DNA of 44,369 nt from a virus. The notes below the pieces were generated by a model. It was not told where the DNA came from. It did not search any database and was given only the letters and a program-made list of their open reading frames with translations. A program made the position numbers and the translations under genes. Each line of letters begins with the position of its first letter. Positions within the stretch are counted from its first letter, which is position 1. The DNA lies in IMG/VR virus record IMGVR_UViG_3300025789_000067, positions 1-44,369 of that record. One strand, 5' to 3'. Of the stretch, positions 25,848 through 33,761 are shown piece by piece.

Positions 25848-26375
25848 TTATTTATAATTTGGATCAGTAATAATTAAGTCAAAATTTTTAAAATCTTTAA
25901 AGTCCTCTTCATCAGCGGCAAGTCTTCTTTCTGTAGTATCTGCATCTGAACGCTGGCTTAGTCTGTGCTTTCTAATTTCTAAAGGTATATCAAAATATAC
26001 AATCAAGCTATCTTTACGATCATCTTCATTTAAATGAGATATTCCTGAAGGAGTCATCATAAAACAACAGTGGTACCTATTCATCTGTTCTCTTGATGTA
26101 CCATAATGCCAAGTATTAAATTCTACAGACTCATAAAAATAATCCCAAAACTCCATATTCAAAAACCAATCTTTAGATACAAACCAATAATCTACCCCGT
26201 TCTTCTCATTTGATCTTGGTGGTCTAGTAGTATATGATATTTGATATGGATATCCTATTTTTTCAAGTACAGTTCTTGCATAGTCTTTACCAGATGCACC
26301 TTTTCCAACTAAGATAATTCTCTTTTTGTCTCCTAAATTTGAGATAATTTCTGATATTGAATTTATTTTGATCAT
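25848..26375 (-). CDS. Guanylate-kinase-like nucleoside monophosphate kinase
   Basis: The 175-residue product has a P-loop GKGASGKD near 24-31, then SYTTRPPRSNEKNGVDYWFV (near 48-67), the nucleotide monophosphate-binding region of guanylate kinases, and YGTSREQM near 91. The lid and C-terminal part read LSQRSDADTTERRLAADEED, which is also like Gmk. It is shorter than bacterial Gmk (about 205 residues) because the C-terminal helices are trimmed. It would phosphorylate GMP or dGMP for phage DNA synthesis. T4 gene 1 does a similar job, but this protein looks closer to Gmk. The gene overlaps the endolysin gene by 4 nt. Confidence 0.8.
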   Translation of the reverse strand: MIKINSISEIISNLGDKKRIILVGKGASGKDYARTVLEKIGYPYQISYTTRPPRSNEKNGVDYWFVSKDWFLNMEFWDYFYESVEFNTWHYGTSREQMNRYHCCFMMTPSGISHLNEDDRKDSLIVYFDIPLEIRKHRLSQRSDADTTERRLAADEEDFKDFKNFDLIITDPNYK

Positions 26376-26869
26376 AATCTTTGACTTTCAAATATTGAAT
26401 CTTGTACTTTTATAAAGTCTTTATTTTCTTTTAATACTCTAATAATACTCTTTTTATAATTTGAAGACTGAGAATATTGTTTTTGAATATAGGCAAGATA
26501 TTGATTTCTAGTAAATGTTCTATCTTTTAAAATCCAATTCTGATATAACAAATAGTCTTCAATACAAGAATACCAACCATTATAAATTGCATAACCTTTT
26601 TTAGATCCAAGTGCAGTAGTTGGTCTTTTATGTGCAAATCTCATTCCTAAAAAATTATTATTACTTTTAGTCAATGCACTACTTAAATTTCCAGATTCTA
26701 TCATTATTTGAGCAAATACAATATCTGGATGGATAATATTCATTTCTTTAATGGCCTGATATAAATTTTCTTTATTTAATTCTTTTGATTTTTCAATATT
26801 AGAATCAGTAAAGCATAGAAATAATCCACAAAAGGCGATTAAAATTACTAAAACTAGTGATTTTTTCAT
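26372..26869 (-). CDS. Glucosaminidase-type endolysin with N-terminal signal
   Basis: The 165-residue product starts with a signal-like segment (KKSLVLVILIAFCGLFLCF, 2-20), then has the glucosaminidase (FlgJ/PF01832-like) pattern: HPDIVFAQIMIESGNLSSAL near 47-66, with the catalytic Glu in ESG, SNNNFLGMR near 69-77, GYAIYNGWYSCIEDYLLYQN near 93-112 and a C-terminal helical end. It would cut the glycan strands of peptidoglycan. Export through the N-terminal segment means it may not need a pore-forming holin; this segment has no clear lipobox. The gene is well separated from the holin/spanin-like group at 35.7-37.6 kb. Confidence 0.8.
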   Translation of the reverse strand: MKKSLVLVILIAFCGLFLCFTDSNIEKSKELNKENLYQAIKEMNIIHPDIVFAQIMIESGNLSSALTKSNNNFLGMRFAHKRPTTALGSKKGYAIYNGWYSCIEDYLLYQNWILKDRTFTRNQYLAYIQKQYSQSSNYKKSIIRVLKENKDFIKVQDSIFESQRL

Positions 26870-26953
26870 AATTTAAACGTTTTTGTTAGTTTATAAATAT
26901 TAAAGTATATGCAGTAAAAGTAAGTAATTTTATTTTAGATAGAAAATTTAACT

Positions 26954-27874
26954 TTAAAGTGATGAATTAAAATCACTTATGTACTTAAAGAGAGCGAGAT
27001 CTTTAGCTTTAGCTTCAATTTCAGTATCAAAATCTAATCCAAATGTCTGTATCTCTTCATATAAATAGTCAGCATGTGCAGTTTTAATACTCTTTTTATC
27101 TTCAATATATTTAGATGATGACATATGAGTAATTGGAGTAACATTCCAAGTAGAACATGCTAATTTTAAAGCACTTTCCATATCTTGATCTTGAGGACCA
27201 TATAAAAAATGATGTTGATCAAATACTATAGAAATGCCTATTTTAGTATAAACTAGATCATAAAGCATTTTAACTGAATATTGATTTGGACTATCATCAT
27301 TTTCTAAAGTAAGCCTGCTTTTACATGAGGGGGATAATTTAGCAAAATTAGTACAAAATCTAGCTGCAGCCTCTTCTCTAGTAGGTTTTGTAGTATTGAT
27401 ATGAATATTAATAGGATAATATGGAGTAGCGTCTAGACCCATCATATCTAATAATTGGGCATGTCTATTAAGATCTATAATAGTCTTATTTACAACTGCG
27501 CTATTTTCACTAGCCAATACATCAAAAGGACCTGGATGGAAACTTACACGAATATTATTAGATTTAATATAATCACCAAGAGATTTAAGCTTAAATTCTA
27601 TAGTTTTAAAATTAGGCAATTGACTAAATTCATAAAATCCCATGAATGCAAACATATCACTTGAAAGTCTATATAATTTTATGCCCTTTGATATATTATA
27701 TTTTAAGACTTTTTGGCAGTCATCTATATTTGCAATTGCAAGTTCAGACACATATGATAGACCTTTTTCTATAAAAGTTCTATGTATCATAGTACGATTA
27801 GTCGAAATATAGTCTTTATGGGCTTTTCCAAGATTAATTCCTAGAGAAATACAACAGTAACCTAATTTAGCCAT
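26954..27874 (-). CDS. UV-damage endonuclease (UVDE/UvsE family)
   Basis: The 306-residue product has the opening LGYCCISLGINL, an NRT motif and NIDDCQKVLKYN, followed by GIKLYRLSSDMF, VSFHPGPF near 110-117 and further His, Asp and Glu segments (NIHINTTK, LTLENDD, IVFDQHHFLYG) that match the metal-binding TIM barrel of UVDE. UVDE cuts DNA beside cyclobutane dimers and 6-4 photoproducts, starting an excision repair route without photolyase. It is a useful gene for a phage in sunlit water. The gene overlaps a small ORF upstream by 13 nt. Length agrees with bacterial UVDE (about 300). Confidence 0.87.
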   Translation of the reverse strand: MAKLGYCCISLGINLGKAHKDYISTNRTMIHRTFIEKGLSYVSELAIANIDDCQKVLKYNISKGIKLYRLSSDMFAFMGFYEFSQLPNFKTIEFKLKSLGDYIKSNNIRVSFHPGPFDVLASENSAVVNKTIIDLNRHAQLLDMMGLDATPYYPINIHINTTKPTREEAAARFCTNFAKLSPSCKSRLTLENDDSPNQYSVKMLYDLVYTKIGISIVFDQHHFLYGPQDQDMESALKLACSTWNVTPITHMSSSKYIEDKKSIKTAHADYLYEEIQTFGLDFDTEIEAKAKDLALFKYISDFNSSL

Positions 27875-28032
27875 GATTTTAAAATATGATTAACCTTTAT
27901 TAAGAATATAGAATATGCCAATTTAGCGCTCCAGATTAAATCTGAAAGACTTAATACTGCAAGAGTATCTAATATATCAAGATGATTATAATGATCTGGA
28001 CAAAGCCCTATGATATGAAGAATCAATTCCAT
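27862..28032 (-). CDS. Small hypothetical ORF overlapping the UVDE start
   Basis: An ATG at 28032 opens a 56-codon frame (MELILHIIGLCPDHYN at the start, LKSWLN at the end) with its stop at 27862, overlapping the UVDE gene by 13 nt. The product is rather hydrophobic and could be an amphipathic helix. The overlap suggests translational coupling. Upstream, near 28035-28060, is a TTTTACTGCG-like stretch followed by TATATACTATAT, which may act as a promoter. No family is recognised and the gene call is moderately uncertain. Confidence 0.45.
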   Translation of the reverse strand: MELILHIIGLCPDHYNHLDILDTLAVLSLSDLIWSAKLAYSIFLIKVNHILKSWLN

Positions 28033-28099
28033 TGATATAGTATATATTACGCAGTAAAATTAATAAATAAAAAAAGAAAAAGGAAATCTATATTCTAAG

Positions 28100-28678
28100 T
28101 TAATCCCACCAATTATGTATATGATTCTCTAATATATCAAATAAAATTCTATTAGCTTTATTCTCCATATAATGCCCTATATTTATTGCAATATTAATTT
28201 TACTATTATTTTCAAGTATAAATTTTTCATGTTTTATTACTTCTTTATATGCATGTTTATACTTTTTAAAATAATCATCAAATTTTTCCCATATCTCATT
28301 TATTTTAAGTGTACTATAATCTTTATTATCTTCTAAAGGAATCCATAAATATTCGCAATGATGATAATTCATATATTCATGTGCATAGAATTCAGATTGA
28401 ATTTTATCAATAAGTCTTACACATGTCATCATTAATTGAGCATCTCTCTTTGCACTTACATGTCTATTTTTTTCACCTATATAATAAGCTTGATGTTTAA
28501 GTTTTGTCTTTAGAATATCAAATATATATCTATGATCATAATCCCTGTCCTTCCAGATTATTTTAAACCAGCGAATAAGATTTTTTATTCCATAATAAAA
28601 ATCTTTATGTAAAAATCTATATTCAAATTTCCAATTAAGACAGAATCTGCGCCAAATATTTAATTTAGTTTTTTTCAT
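28100..28678 (-). CDS. Conserved-looking hypothetical protein
   Basis: The 192-residue product is basic and Trp/Tyr/His-rich at the start (WRRFCLNWKFEYRFLHKDFY) and then has WFKIIWKDRDYDHRYIFDIL near 37-56. I associate this WKDRD-x-DH pattern with small proteins seen in other phages, but I know no function. The later part is helical, with charged residues and a final HNWWD. The start overlaps an upstream frame by about 14 nt. There is no signal peptide. Confidence 0.65.
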   Translation of the reverse strand: MKKTKLNIWRRFCLNWKFEYRFLHKDFYYGIKNLIRWFKIIWKDRDYDHRYIFDILKTKLKHQAYYIGEKNRHVSAKRDAQLMMTCVRLIDKIQSEFYAHEYMNYHHCEYLWIPLEDNKDYSTLKINEIWEKFDDYFKKYKHAYKEVIKHEKFILENNSKINIAINIGHYMENKANRILFDILENHIHNWWD

Positions 28679-28940
28679 ATAAAATTTTTATTGCAATTTT
28701 AGATCCTACCCATATAGATAGTAATGTTAAACACAATTTCATAAATATATCTGGCAGTGGAATAGGATTAGTCCAGCCGTATTTTGCTACATCAAATACA
28801 GTAATAGGTATAAACCATGCTAATTGATATGCTATAATACAAAATCTTTTAAATATAGTATTGCCTGAGTAAATGTATAAGTAATATAAGACATTACAAA
28901 CAGGATAAATAAAATAATTTCTGCTATATTTATTAATATG
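28665..28940 (-). CDS. Membrane-protein ORF without an obvious ATG/GTG/TTG start
   Basis: An open frame runs leftward from the in-frame stop at 28965-28967 to a stop at 28665-28667 and codes for a hydrophobic protein with likely membrane helices (CIIAYQLAWFIPITVFDV, LCLTLLSIWVGSKIAIKIL). No ATG, GTG or TTG occurs before the first helix, so the start may be a rare codon such as ATT, or the 5' part may be lost. The C-terminus overlaps the next gene's ATG by about 14 nt, which favours a real coding sequence. The exact start at the right end is uncertain. Confidence 0.35.
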   Translation of the reverse strand, partial: HINKYSRNYFIYPVCNVLYYLYIYSGNTIFKRFCIIAYQLAWFIPITVFDVAKYGWTNPIPLPDIFMKLCLTLLSIWVGSKIAIKILYEKN

Positions 28941-28941
28941 G

Positions 28942-29151
28942 CTAATTTTTATTAATATGTGGTTTTATATGAATATATCTTATATATTCTCGTAACATCA
29001 TAAAATATTGTTTTAGAAAAACAATATTTATTTTTATTTTTCCATTTTTAATCCTTACTGTATTTAATTTTACTTTATTAAACAAGTATTTTAAATCCGC
29101 CTTAAAATTTGTTTCAAACATTAAATTTTTTATTTTATCTATCTTTTCCAT
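28942..29151 (-). CDS. Small basic hypothetical protein
   Basis: The 69-residue product is Lys- and Asn-rich and helical (MEKIDKIKNLMFETNFKADL at the start, YIRYIHIKPHINKN at the end). It lies between the frameshifted gene and the membrane-protein ORF, all on the same strand. No motif is recognisable. Its codon use is like that of neighbouring A/T-rich genes, so the call is plausible but weak. Confidence 0.45.
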   Translation of the reverse strand: MEKIDKIKNLMFETNFKADLKYLFNKVKLNTVRIKNGKIKINIVFLKQYFMMLREYIRYIHIKPHINKN

Positions 29152-29173
29152 TGGATTATTTTATTTTTATATA

Positions 29174-29435
29174 TTATTCAACTTTACAAGTAATGTTACC
29201 ATCTTCTATTTTGGTTACCAAACGTTTTTGATTTATGATTTCTGTTTCTTGGCCAGCACCGTCAATTAAAGCTTTTTTAGCAATTTCTTTAAACGCATCA
29301 GCTAGTATCTAACATCGCTTCTGTTAATCCTATCGCTCTCATATCTAATAAATATTCATCAGTAAATGTTTGCTGAAAAGTTAATTGTTTCATTTCTCCC
29401 TGTGGAGTGTCGATTTTTTTTATTCTTTTAATCAT
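29174..29435 (-). pseudogene. Small gene interrupted by a +1 frameshift
   Basis: The frame beginning with ATG at 29435 gives 45 residues (MIKRIKKIDTPQGEMKQL at the start) and stops with TGA at 29298. Shifting one base forward, at about 29300-29308, continues as DAFKEIAKKALIDGAGQETE and ends NITCKVE at the TAA at 29174. The two parts read like one small protein with a continuous helical region across the shift (EAML then LADAFKEIA). A single inserted base, a sequencing error, or a programmed +1 shift could explain it. I do not recognise the family. Neighbours on both sides are intact. Confidence 0.6.
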
Positions 29436-29470
29436 ATCTGATTTTCTCAATTTTATCAATTTTAAAATAA

Positions 29471-29953
29471 CTAAATTTTCTCAAAAAATCCACATAATAA
29501 CTCAATTATTTCACCATTAAAATCAACTTTACACGTCCAGGCCGAACCATTTAAAAATGATGATACAACACAATCAATATCTGTTACAACACCTTGCTTT
29601 ACTGCTAACTCAGAATTTGCTGTATTATACATCATCTTATTATATTCATCAAATGCACCTTCCGCAAACTTTACTATATCACCAACTTTAAGATTGAAAT
29701 CAAATCTATAATAATAATCAGTTGGGTCCTCTTTTACTGGTATAAAAAAATCTCCGGATATTGGTTTTGGTTGAATTTGTAGGTCCCACTCTCTTAAAGC
29801 ATTGAATATAATATCACTCACTTCCATTTCTGGATTTTCTTTTGCTATAAGTATCGCAGATAAAAATACTTCTATATCTAAAGCAAAATCTATAGCTGTA
29901 TTTAGAGCATTTCCCACTGCTATAAAATCTTTATTTTGGTATGTTCTATCCAT
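29471..29953 (-). CDS. Hypothetical protein
   Basis: The 160-residue product has a helical first half (ALNTAIDFALDIEVFLSAIL near 16-35) and a beta-rich second half (DFFIPVKEDPTDYYYRFDFN near 68-87, KQGVVTDIDCVVSSFLNG, EIIELLCGFFEKI). The second half, with DFNLKVGDIVKFAE, resembles small beta-barrel modules that read modified proteins or nucleic acids. It is 6 nt downstream of the thymidylate synthase gene. No specific function can be named. Confidence 0.6.
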   Translation of the reverse strand: MDRTYQNKDFIAVGNALNTAIDFALDIEVFLSAILIAKENPEMEVSDIIFNALREWDLQIQPKPISGDFFIPVKEDPTDYYYRFDFNLKVGDIVKFAEGAFDEYNKMMYNTANSELAVKQGVVTDIDCVVSSFLNGSAWTCKVDFNGEIIELLCGFFEKI

Positions 29954-29959
29954 ATACTT

Positions 29960-31069
29960 TTAATTTGAAAGTGGCATTTTTATTGCAGGATGACTTTGAT
30001 AATTCTCTAAAATAATATCATCCAAGGTATATTCTGAAATATCATTAATAACCCTATCGGATATTTTTACCGTTGGTAATTCATATGGTTCTCTTGTTAA
30101 CTGTTCTTTAATGCCATCTATTTGATTTTTGTAAATATGAGCATCACCTAAATTAGCAATTAGTTCATCAGGCACCATATTAACCATTTTACCTATAATT
30201 TCTAATAGAAGCGCATATGATGCGATATTAAATGGAAGACCTAATGGAACATCACTTGACCTCATATTGAACATTAAAGAGATTGCTCGTTTGGGAACTC
30301 CTATGGAATCATAATATGCCATTTCATCTCCATACTCTACGTCATATTTTGCCCCATATTTATACTGCCTAAGATGTCGATATCTCTCCAGTCTACTCAA
30401 CTCTCTCGTATAAAACTGAAAAAAGTTATGACATGGCCGAAGTACCATCTGGTCGAGTTCCCCCACGTTCCACGCTGATACAATTATACCTCTATCATCT
30501 GGATTTGTTTTGAGTATATGGATTGCATCTGCGATTTGGTCGGTTATACAGGTACCTACTTCATCTCTATTTGTTGTCCTATCAAAGTAAGTAAAGTATG
30601 ACATCCAACTTCTCCACTGCTTTCCGTATACTGGGCCAAGCTCTCCCCATTTTTCAGCAAACTCAGCATCCGTTTTAATACGCTCGATAAATTCTTCTTT
30701 TGATAGTTCATCTTGTACATCTGGAGCATAACCTTCTCTAATTGCTTGAGGGTTCAATGCAACGCAATTATTTAAAGTAATCGATCCCCTGTACTTTTTA
30801 TAAGCATCTCCTACCCATATAGTATTATCATTTTCTACGAGATACTCTATTGAAGTATCTCCACGTAAAAACCATAGAAGCTCGGTTACGATGCCTTTGA
30901 AGTACATTTTCTTTGTTGTAAGCAGGGGAAATTTTCCGTCTTTAAACTTATACCTAATTTGTCTTCCAAAAACACTCAATGTCCCTGTGCCAGTGCGATC
31001 ACTTTTTCGAACACCATTCTCTAAAATATCTTTTAAGAGATCTTGATAAGCTATGTCTATTTTATTCAT
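29960..31069 (-). CDS. thyA: Thymidylate synthase (ThyA type), enlarged
   Basis: The 369-residue product shows the ThyA core: RTGTGTLSVFGRQIRYKF near 25-42, then FPLLTTKKMYFKGIVTELLW near 47-66, the GPVYGKQWRSW segment near 145-155, the catalytic Cys213 in RPCHNFFQFY, and RSSDVPLGLPFNIASYALLL. It converts dUMP to dTMP with methylenetetrahydrofolate. It is about 100 residues longer than E. coli ThyA (264); the extra length lies near 95-140 and in a 35-residue Tyr/Arg-rich insert after FFQFYTREL (near 222-257). The gene overlaps the 31066-31377 gene by 4 nt. This supply of dTMP suits the A/T-rich genome. Confidence 0.94.
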   Translation of the reverse strand: MNKIDIAYQDLLKDILENGVRKSDRTGTGTLSVFGRQIRYKFKDGKFPLLTTKKMYFKGIVTELLWFLRGDTSIEYLVENDNTIWVGDAYKKYRGSITLNNCVALNPQAIREGYAPDVQDELSKEEFIERIKTDAEFAEKWGELGPVYGKQWRSWMSYFTYFDRTTNRDEVGTCITDQIADAIHILKTNPDDRGIIVSAWNVGELDQMVLRPCHNFFQFYTRELSRLERYRHLRQYKYGAKYDVEYGDEMAYYDSIGVPKRAISLMFNMRSSDVPLGLPFNIASYALLLEIIGKMVNMVPDELIANLGDAHIYKNQIDGIKEQLTREPYELPTVKISDRVINDISEYTLDDIILENYQSHPAIKMPLSN

Positions 31070-31377
31070 AGTTTTATATATTTAATTTTTTTAATACATT
31101 CAGGTGCTATATAATCTGATATAAATTCATAGTCTGAATTGATTGATTTACCTGTTGATTTATAGATATAAGGAGTATGATTATTAGATTCTATGTATAA
31201 TATAGCTAATTCTTTCCAATAATTTCTTCCTAGCTGAGTATCTATTATTTTATGGATATTATTAGTTATAAACACTTTTCCTTGTTTTGTCTTACCAATA
31301 CCTTTTTTGTAATCTGGTATTAATCCATTAATTAAAATAGTAGGAATATTTTCAGGTTTAGTAATGTGATATAACAT
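31066..31377 (-). CDS. Small ADP-ribosyltransferase/KptA-like protein
   Basis: The 103-residue product begins with LYHITKPENIPTILINGLIP, the LYHIT-x-IL-NGL pattern found at the N-terminus of many small ADP-ribosyltransferase-fold proteins, including RNA 2'-phosphotransferase (KptA/Tpt1) relatives. A QGKVFITNNI strand and a C-terminal ECIKKIKYIKL fit the same fold. A second protein with this pattern (PKILYHIAPTINSN) is at 38804-39502. The substrate could be NAD, tRNA or a host protein; the sequence does not decide it. It overlaps the thymidylate synthase start by 4 nt. Confidence 0.6.
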   Translation of the reverse strand: MLYHITKPENIPTILINGLIPDYKKGIGKTKQGKVFITNNIHKIIDTQLGRNYWKELAILYIESNNHTPYIYKSTGKSINSDYEFISDYIAPECIKKIKYIKL

Positions 31378-31383
31378 ATTTTA

Positions 31384-31608
31384 TTATTCTGGTAAATTAA
31401 TAGATGAAATATCAGCCCAGTATTCATAATAGCTCAAATCATAATAATCTCCACTATCATTCATACACCACGATGGACTGCAATCACCTCCGTCTGCTTC
31501 ATAAAATCCAAAAGATAGATCTAGAGGTATTTCATGTGCATTATATAATATTACAAGCTTATATTCTTGTGGTAATATTTCAGATGTTTTATTCCATTGT
31601 AGATTCAT
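31384..31608 (-). CDS. Small DUF551-like protein
   Basis: The 74-residue product has the pattern LQWNKTSEILPQEYKLVILY at the start, a W-x-x-x-x-LP layout like DUF551 proteins, and ends with YYEYWADISSINLPE, where DUF551 proteins usually have a W-x-LP motif. Such proteins are common small phage products of unknown function. It overlaps the next gene by 20 nt, in a different frame. The assignment is by pattern only. Confidence 0.55.
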   Translation of the reverse strand: MNLQWNKTSEILPQEYKLVILYNAHEIPLDLSFGFYEADGGDCSPSWCMNDSGDYYDLSYYEYWADISSINLPE

Positions 31609-31780
31609 AATGTTCTAGTTGTGTTTCGTTAAAAATATGCAGCAATCCATATTTATCCATTTCAGCGACTATTCTAATCTCGCCCGCAACTGTTTCAAAT
31701 ACAGATACTATCGTACATGGAAATTTATATCCTTTAGGTTTCCACGCCTTATCACCTACTTTAAATTTAGTATTATTCAT
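31589..31780 (-). CDS. Small phage protein with KVGDKAWKPKGY motif
   Basis: The 63-residue product has KVGDKAWKPKGYKFPCTIVS and then ETVAGEIRIVAEM and GLLHIFNETQLEH, a small beta-barrel pattern that I associate with a recurrent but uncharacterised phage protein. It is preceded by an A/T-rich leader and followed by the DUF551-like gene, overlapping by 20 nt. No enzyme activity is suggested. Confidence 0.6.
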   Translation of the reverse strand: MNNTKFKVGDKAWKPKGYKFPCTIVSVFETVAGEIRIVAEMDKYGLLHIFNETQLEHYESTME

Positions 31781-31783
31781 AAT

Positions 31784-32083
31784 TTATTTTATCTTTTTTA
31801 AATCCTCTTTTAATCTTTTTCTAAAAGAATCTTCTCCATCATCACATGCTACTAACCGATCTATTCTTTGAGCATAGACTTGGGCTATTTTTAAATACTT
31901 AACTCCATTTTTAAATTCCTCGATAATATCTTCTGGGTAATTTGAGTATTTTGAATCTTCTGAATCCCAAATACCACGATCTTCTTTTGATATATTTTTT
32001 CCATTTTTTTCTATTATATCCTCAATAGTATCAATAATATTTGATATTTCATATTGCGTATAATTAAAAGTACCCCCTGACAT
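31784..32083 (-). CDS. Small phage protein beginning MSGGTFNYTQY
   Basis: The 99-residue product begins MSGGTFNYTQYEISNIIDTI and ends with KYLKIAQVYAQRIDRLVACD and a basic tail. This start (SGG-x-F-x-Y-x-QY) is a pattern I recall from small conserved phage proteins, whose function is unknown. It is highly charged and predicted to be helical. It lies 3 nt from the neighbouring small gene, so a shared transcript is likely. Confidence 0.65.
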   Translation of the reverse strand: MSGGTFNYTQYEISNIIDTIEDIIEKNGKNISKEDRGIWDSEDSKYSNYPEDIIEEFKNGVKYLKIAQVYAQRIDRLVACDDGEDSFRKRLKEDLKKIK

Positions 32084-32096
32084 ATTATATATTATT

Positions 32097-32348
32097 TTAG
32101 CAAGTTAATGGAATTCCACTCATCGTACAATTACAAACTCCAGATCCCCCATTTTTAGGATTACATGAGCAAGTATCATAGAAATTTGTAGTATGATAAT
32201 CATAAACATAATTTGGACTTATATTTGTAGGCGGGATTATATTATCTTTTTCATATAAATCAAACATAAAATTGATCCTATCAATAGTCTCTAAATCTGA
32301 TTTAGGAATTACTGCAAGTATTAATTTTTTTAATGTTTCTATTGTCAT
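32097..32348 (-). CDS. Small protein with Cys-rich C-terminus
   Basis: The 83-residue product has a helical first half (TIETLKKLILAVIPKSDLET) and a C-terminus with several Cys residues (DTCSCNPKN, GVCNCTMSG, PLTC), enough for a zinc or disulphide knot. I do not recognise a family. The Cys cluster is the only notable feature; whether it binds metal or forms disulphides is not known. Confidence 0.5.
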   Translation of the reverse strand: MTIETLKKLILAVIPKSDLETIDRINFMFDLYEKDNIIPPTNISPNYVYDYHTTNFYDTCSCNPKNGGSGVCNCTMSGIPLTC

Positions 32349-32372
32349 ATAGTATTATTATTTGTATATTTT

Positions 32373-32618
32373 TTATTTAATTTTAATATTATTCCAAATT
32401 TTACCATTAGGCTCTACAATATTCAATTTACCATTAATAAAATCTTGAAATTCCTCTTCATTAAAAAGTGTAATTTGCAAAGAGTCTTTATTGATAATAC
32501 TATAAATTGATCTTAGAAATATCCCATGACCACTATTTTCAATACAGTCCTTACGAATTGCCAATAGCTCTTCCCCTTGTGAATTTATTAATTCTATGCT
32601 ATTTACATCTTGTTTCAT
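32373..32618 (-). CDS. Hypothetical protein
   Basis: The 81-residue product has a beta-rich pattern (NSIELINSQGEELLAIRKDC, then GHGIFLRSIYSIINKDSLQI) and ends with VEPNGKIWNNIKIK. No motif, signal peptide or membrane span is visible. It lies 8 nt downstream of the RNA ligase gene and is probably co-transcribed with it. No function can be assigned. Confidence 0.5.
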   Translation of the reverse strand: MKQDVNSIELINSQGEELLAIRKDCIENSGHGIFLRSIYSIINKDSLQITLFNEEEFQDFINGKLNIVEPNGKIWNNIKIK

Positions 32619-32626
32619 ATTATATT

Positions 32627-33760
32627 TTAATGTGAATCTCCAATATCATTCTTTTCACCATAAATAAGATAATCAGGATTTATAACTTTTGCCACCTTTT
32701 GTCTTTCTCCTGTCTCTAATTTTATTACTACTCCCTCATGAGGTACTTTTGTGCCTTCAATAAAGTTTTTAAAAGTAAAAGAATCTTGAATTTCTTGTGA
32801 CCAAGGTCCAAAATATAAAACTGGAATATGTGGGAGTTCTAAAAGTGCTCGTGTTGTTGCCTCAGTAGCTGCTGCGCTATAATACTCTCCATTTTCTTTA
32901 ATATCAAAAACTGCAAATTCAATATCTTTTAAACCATAATCATAATTCTTTTGAATACCTGCCCCATAGATCTCACCATATATTATAAATCCAGATCCAA
33001 AATCTTCAGGAGTTGAGTATTGCCTTGCAAAATTCCAAAGTTTTTCTTTGATCTTATATTTATCAGCTATTTCATACCATACATTAGTATCATAAAACCC
33101 TTGAGAATCAGAGCCCTTTTCTACATTATGAGAACCTATTACAAATTCATATTGATACCACTTATCAGTGATTCTAAGAAATCTTTTTATTTTATCCCAA
33201 AGAGTAAATTTATTCTTTTTTACAATGCCATATCGAGCATTAGTACCGTGAATTTTTCTAGTAATTTGAACAATATCTTCTTGAGTAAACATATTATTCA
33301 CATTCTTTATATTTGGAAATTTATAGTAAATAGGGAAATTTGGATTTTCTGAATATCTAATTTTTTTACCAGAAGCAAGCTGAATTTGTTTTGCTGGAGG
33401 TTCATACTTTACAATGCTCATATATGACATTACATCCATACCCTCTTTCAGTTTTGAAATTTCCATTTCAGTATACATAAAAGGTATGATCAAACATTCT
33501 GAATACACACCACGAAGCTTGATAGTTCGAACACGATTGCCAGAACGTAGATAATTTGTTACATTCATTTTTTCAGCCAATGTTTCTGGTATTACCGCGT
33601 CTGTGGTTGCACATACTATTAAATCACCTTCTGCATATTGATCTTTCTTGATAATACAAGACCAATTACCTACCGTGGCCTGCTCGACGTTATCGGCGCC
33701 TGGTATAGGTATAATTTGATTAATTCGAGCAATGAATGCTACAGAGTTTAAATTTTCCAT
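32627..33760 (-). CDS. RNA ligase with N-terminal OB-like domain
   Basis: I use the ATG at 33760 (377 residues); an upstream ATG at 33793 would overlap the previous gene. The N-terminal part (NQIIPIPGADNVEQATVGNW) is an OB-like domain seen in one RNA ligase family. The nucleotidyltransferase core begins with the motif-I lysine KIHGTN near 169-174, followed by IYGEIYGAG, FAVFDIKE, EGVVIKLE and KVAKV, matching ligase motifs IIIa, IV and V. Phage RNA ligases repair tRNA anticodon loops cut by host defence nucleases. With 15 tRNAs and a tmRNA in this window a similar repair role is attractive. A DNA-ligase role is less likely. Confidence 0.82.
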   Translation of the reverse strand: MENLNSVAFIARINQIIPIPGADNVEQATVGNWSCIIKKDQYAEGDLIVCATTDAVIPETLAEKMNVTNYLRSGNRVRTIKLRGVYSECLIIPFMYTEMEISKLKEGMDVMSYMSIVKYEPPAKQIQLASGKKIRYSENPNFPIYYKFPNIKNVNNMFTQEDIVQITRKIHGTNARYGIVKKNKFTLWDKIKRFLRITDKWYQYEFVIGSHNVEKGSDSQGFYDTNVWYEIADKYKIKEKLWNFARQYSTPEDFGSGFIIYGEIYGAGIQKNYDYGLKDIEFAVFDIKENGEYYSAAATEATTRALLELPHIPVLYFGPWSQEIQDSFTFKNFIEGTKVPHEGVVIKLETGERQKVAKVINPDYLIYGEKNDIGDSH

Positions 33761-33761
33761 A

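Noticed and set aside
33020-33352. Plus-strand frame opposite the RNA ligase gene
   Set aside because: Hydrophobic shadow frame of the motif-bearing ligase gene.
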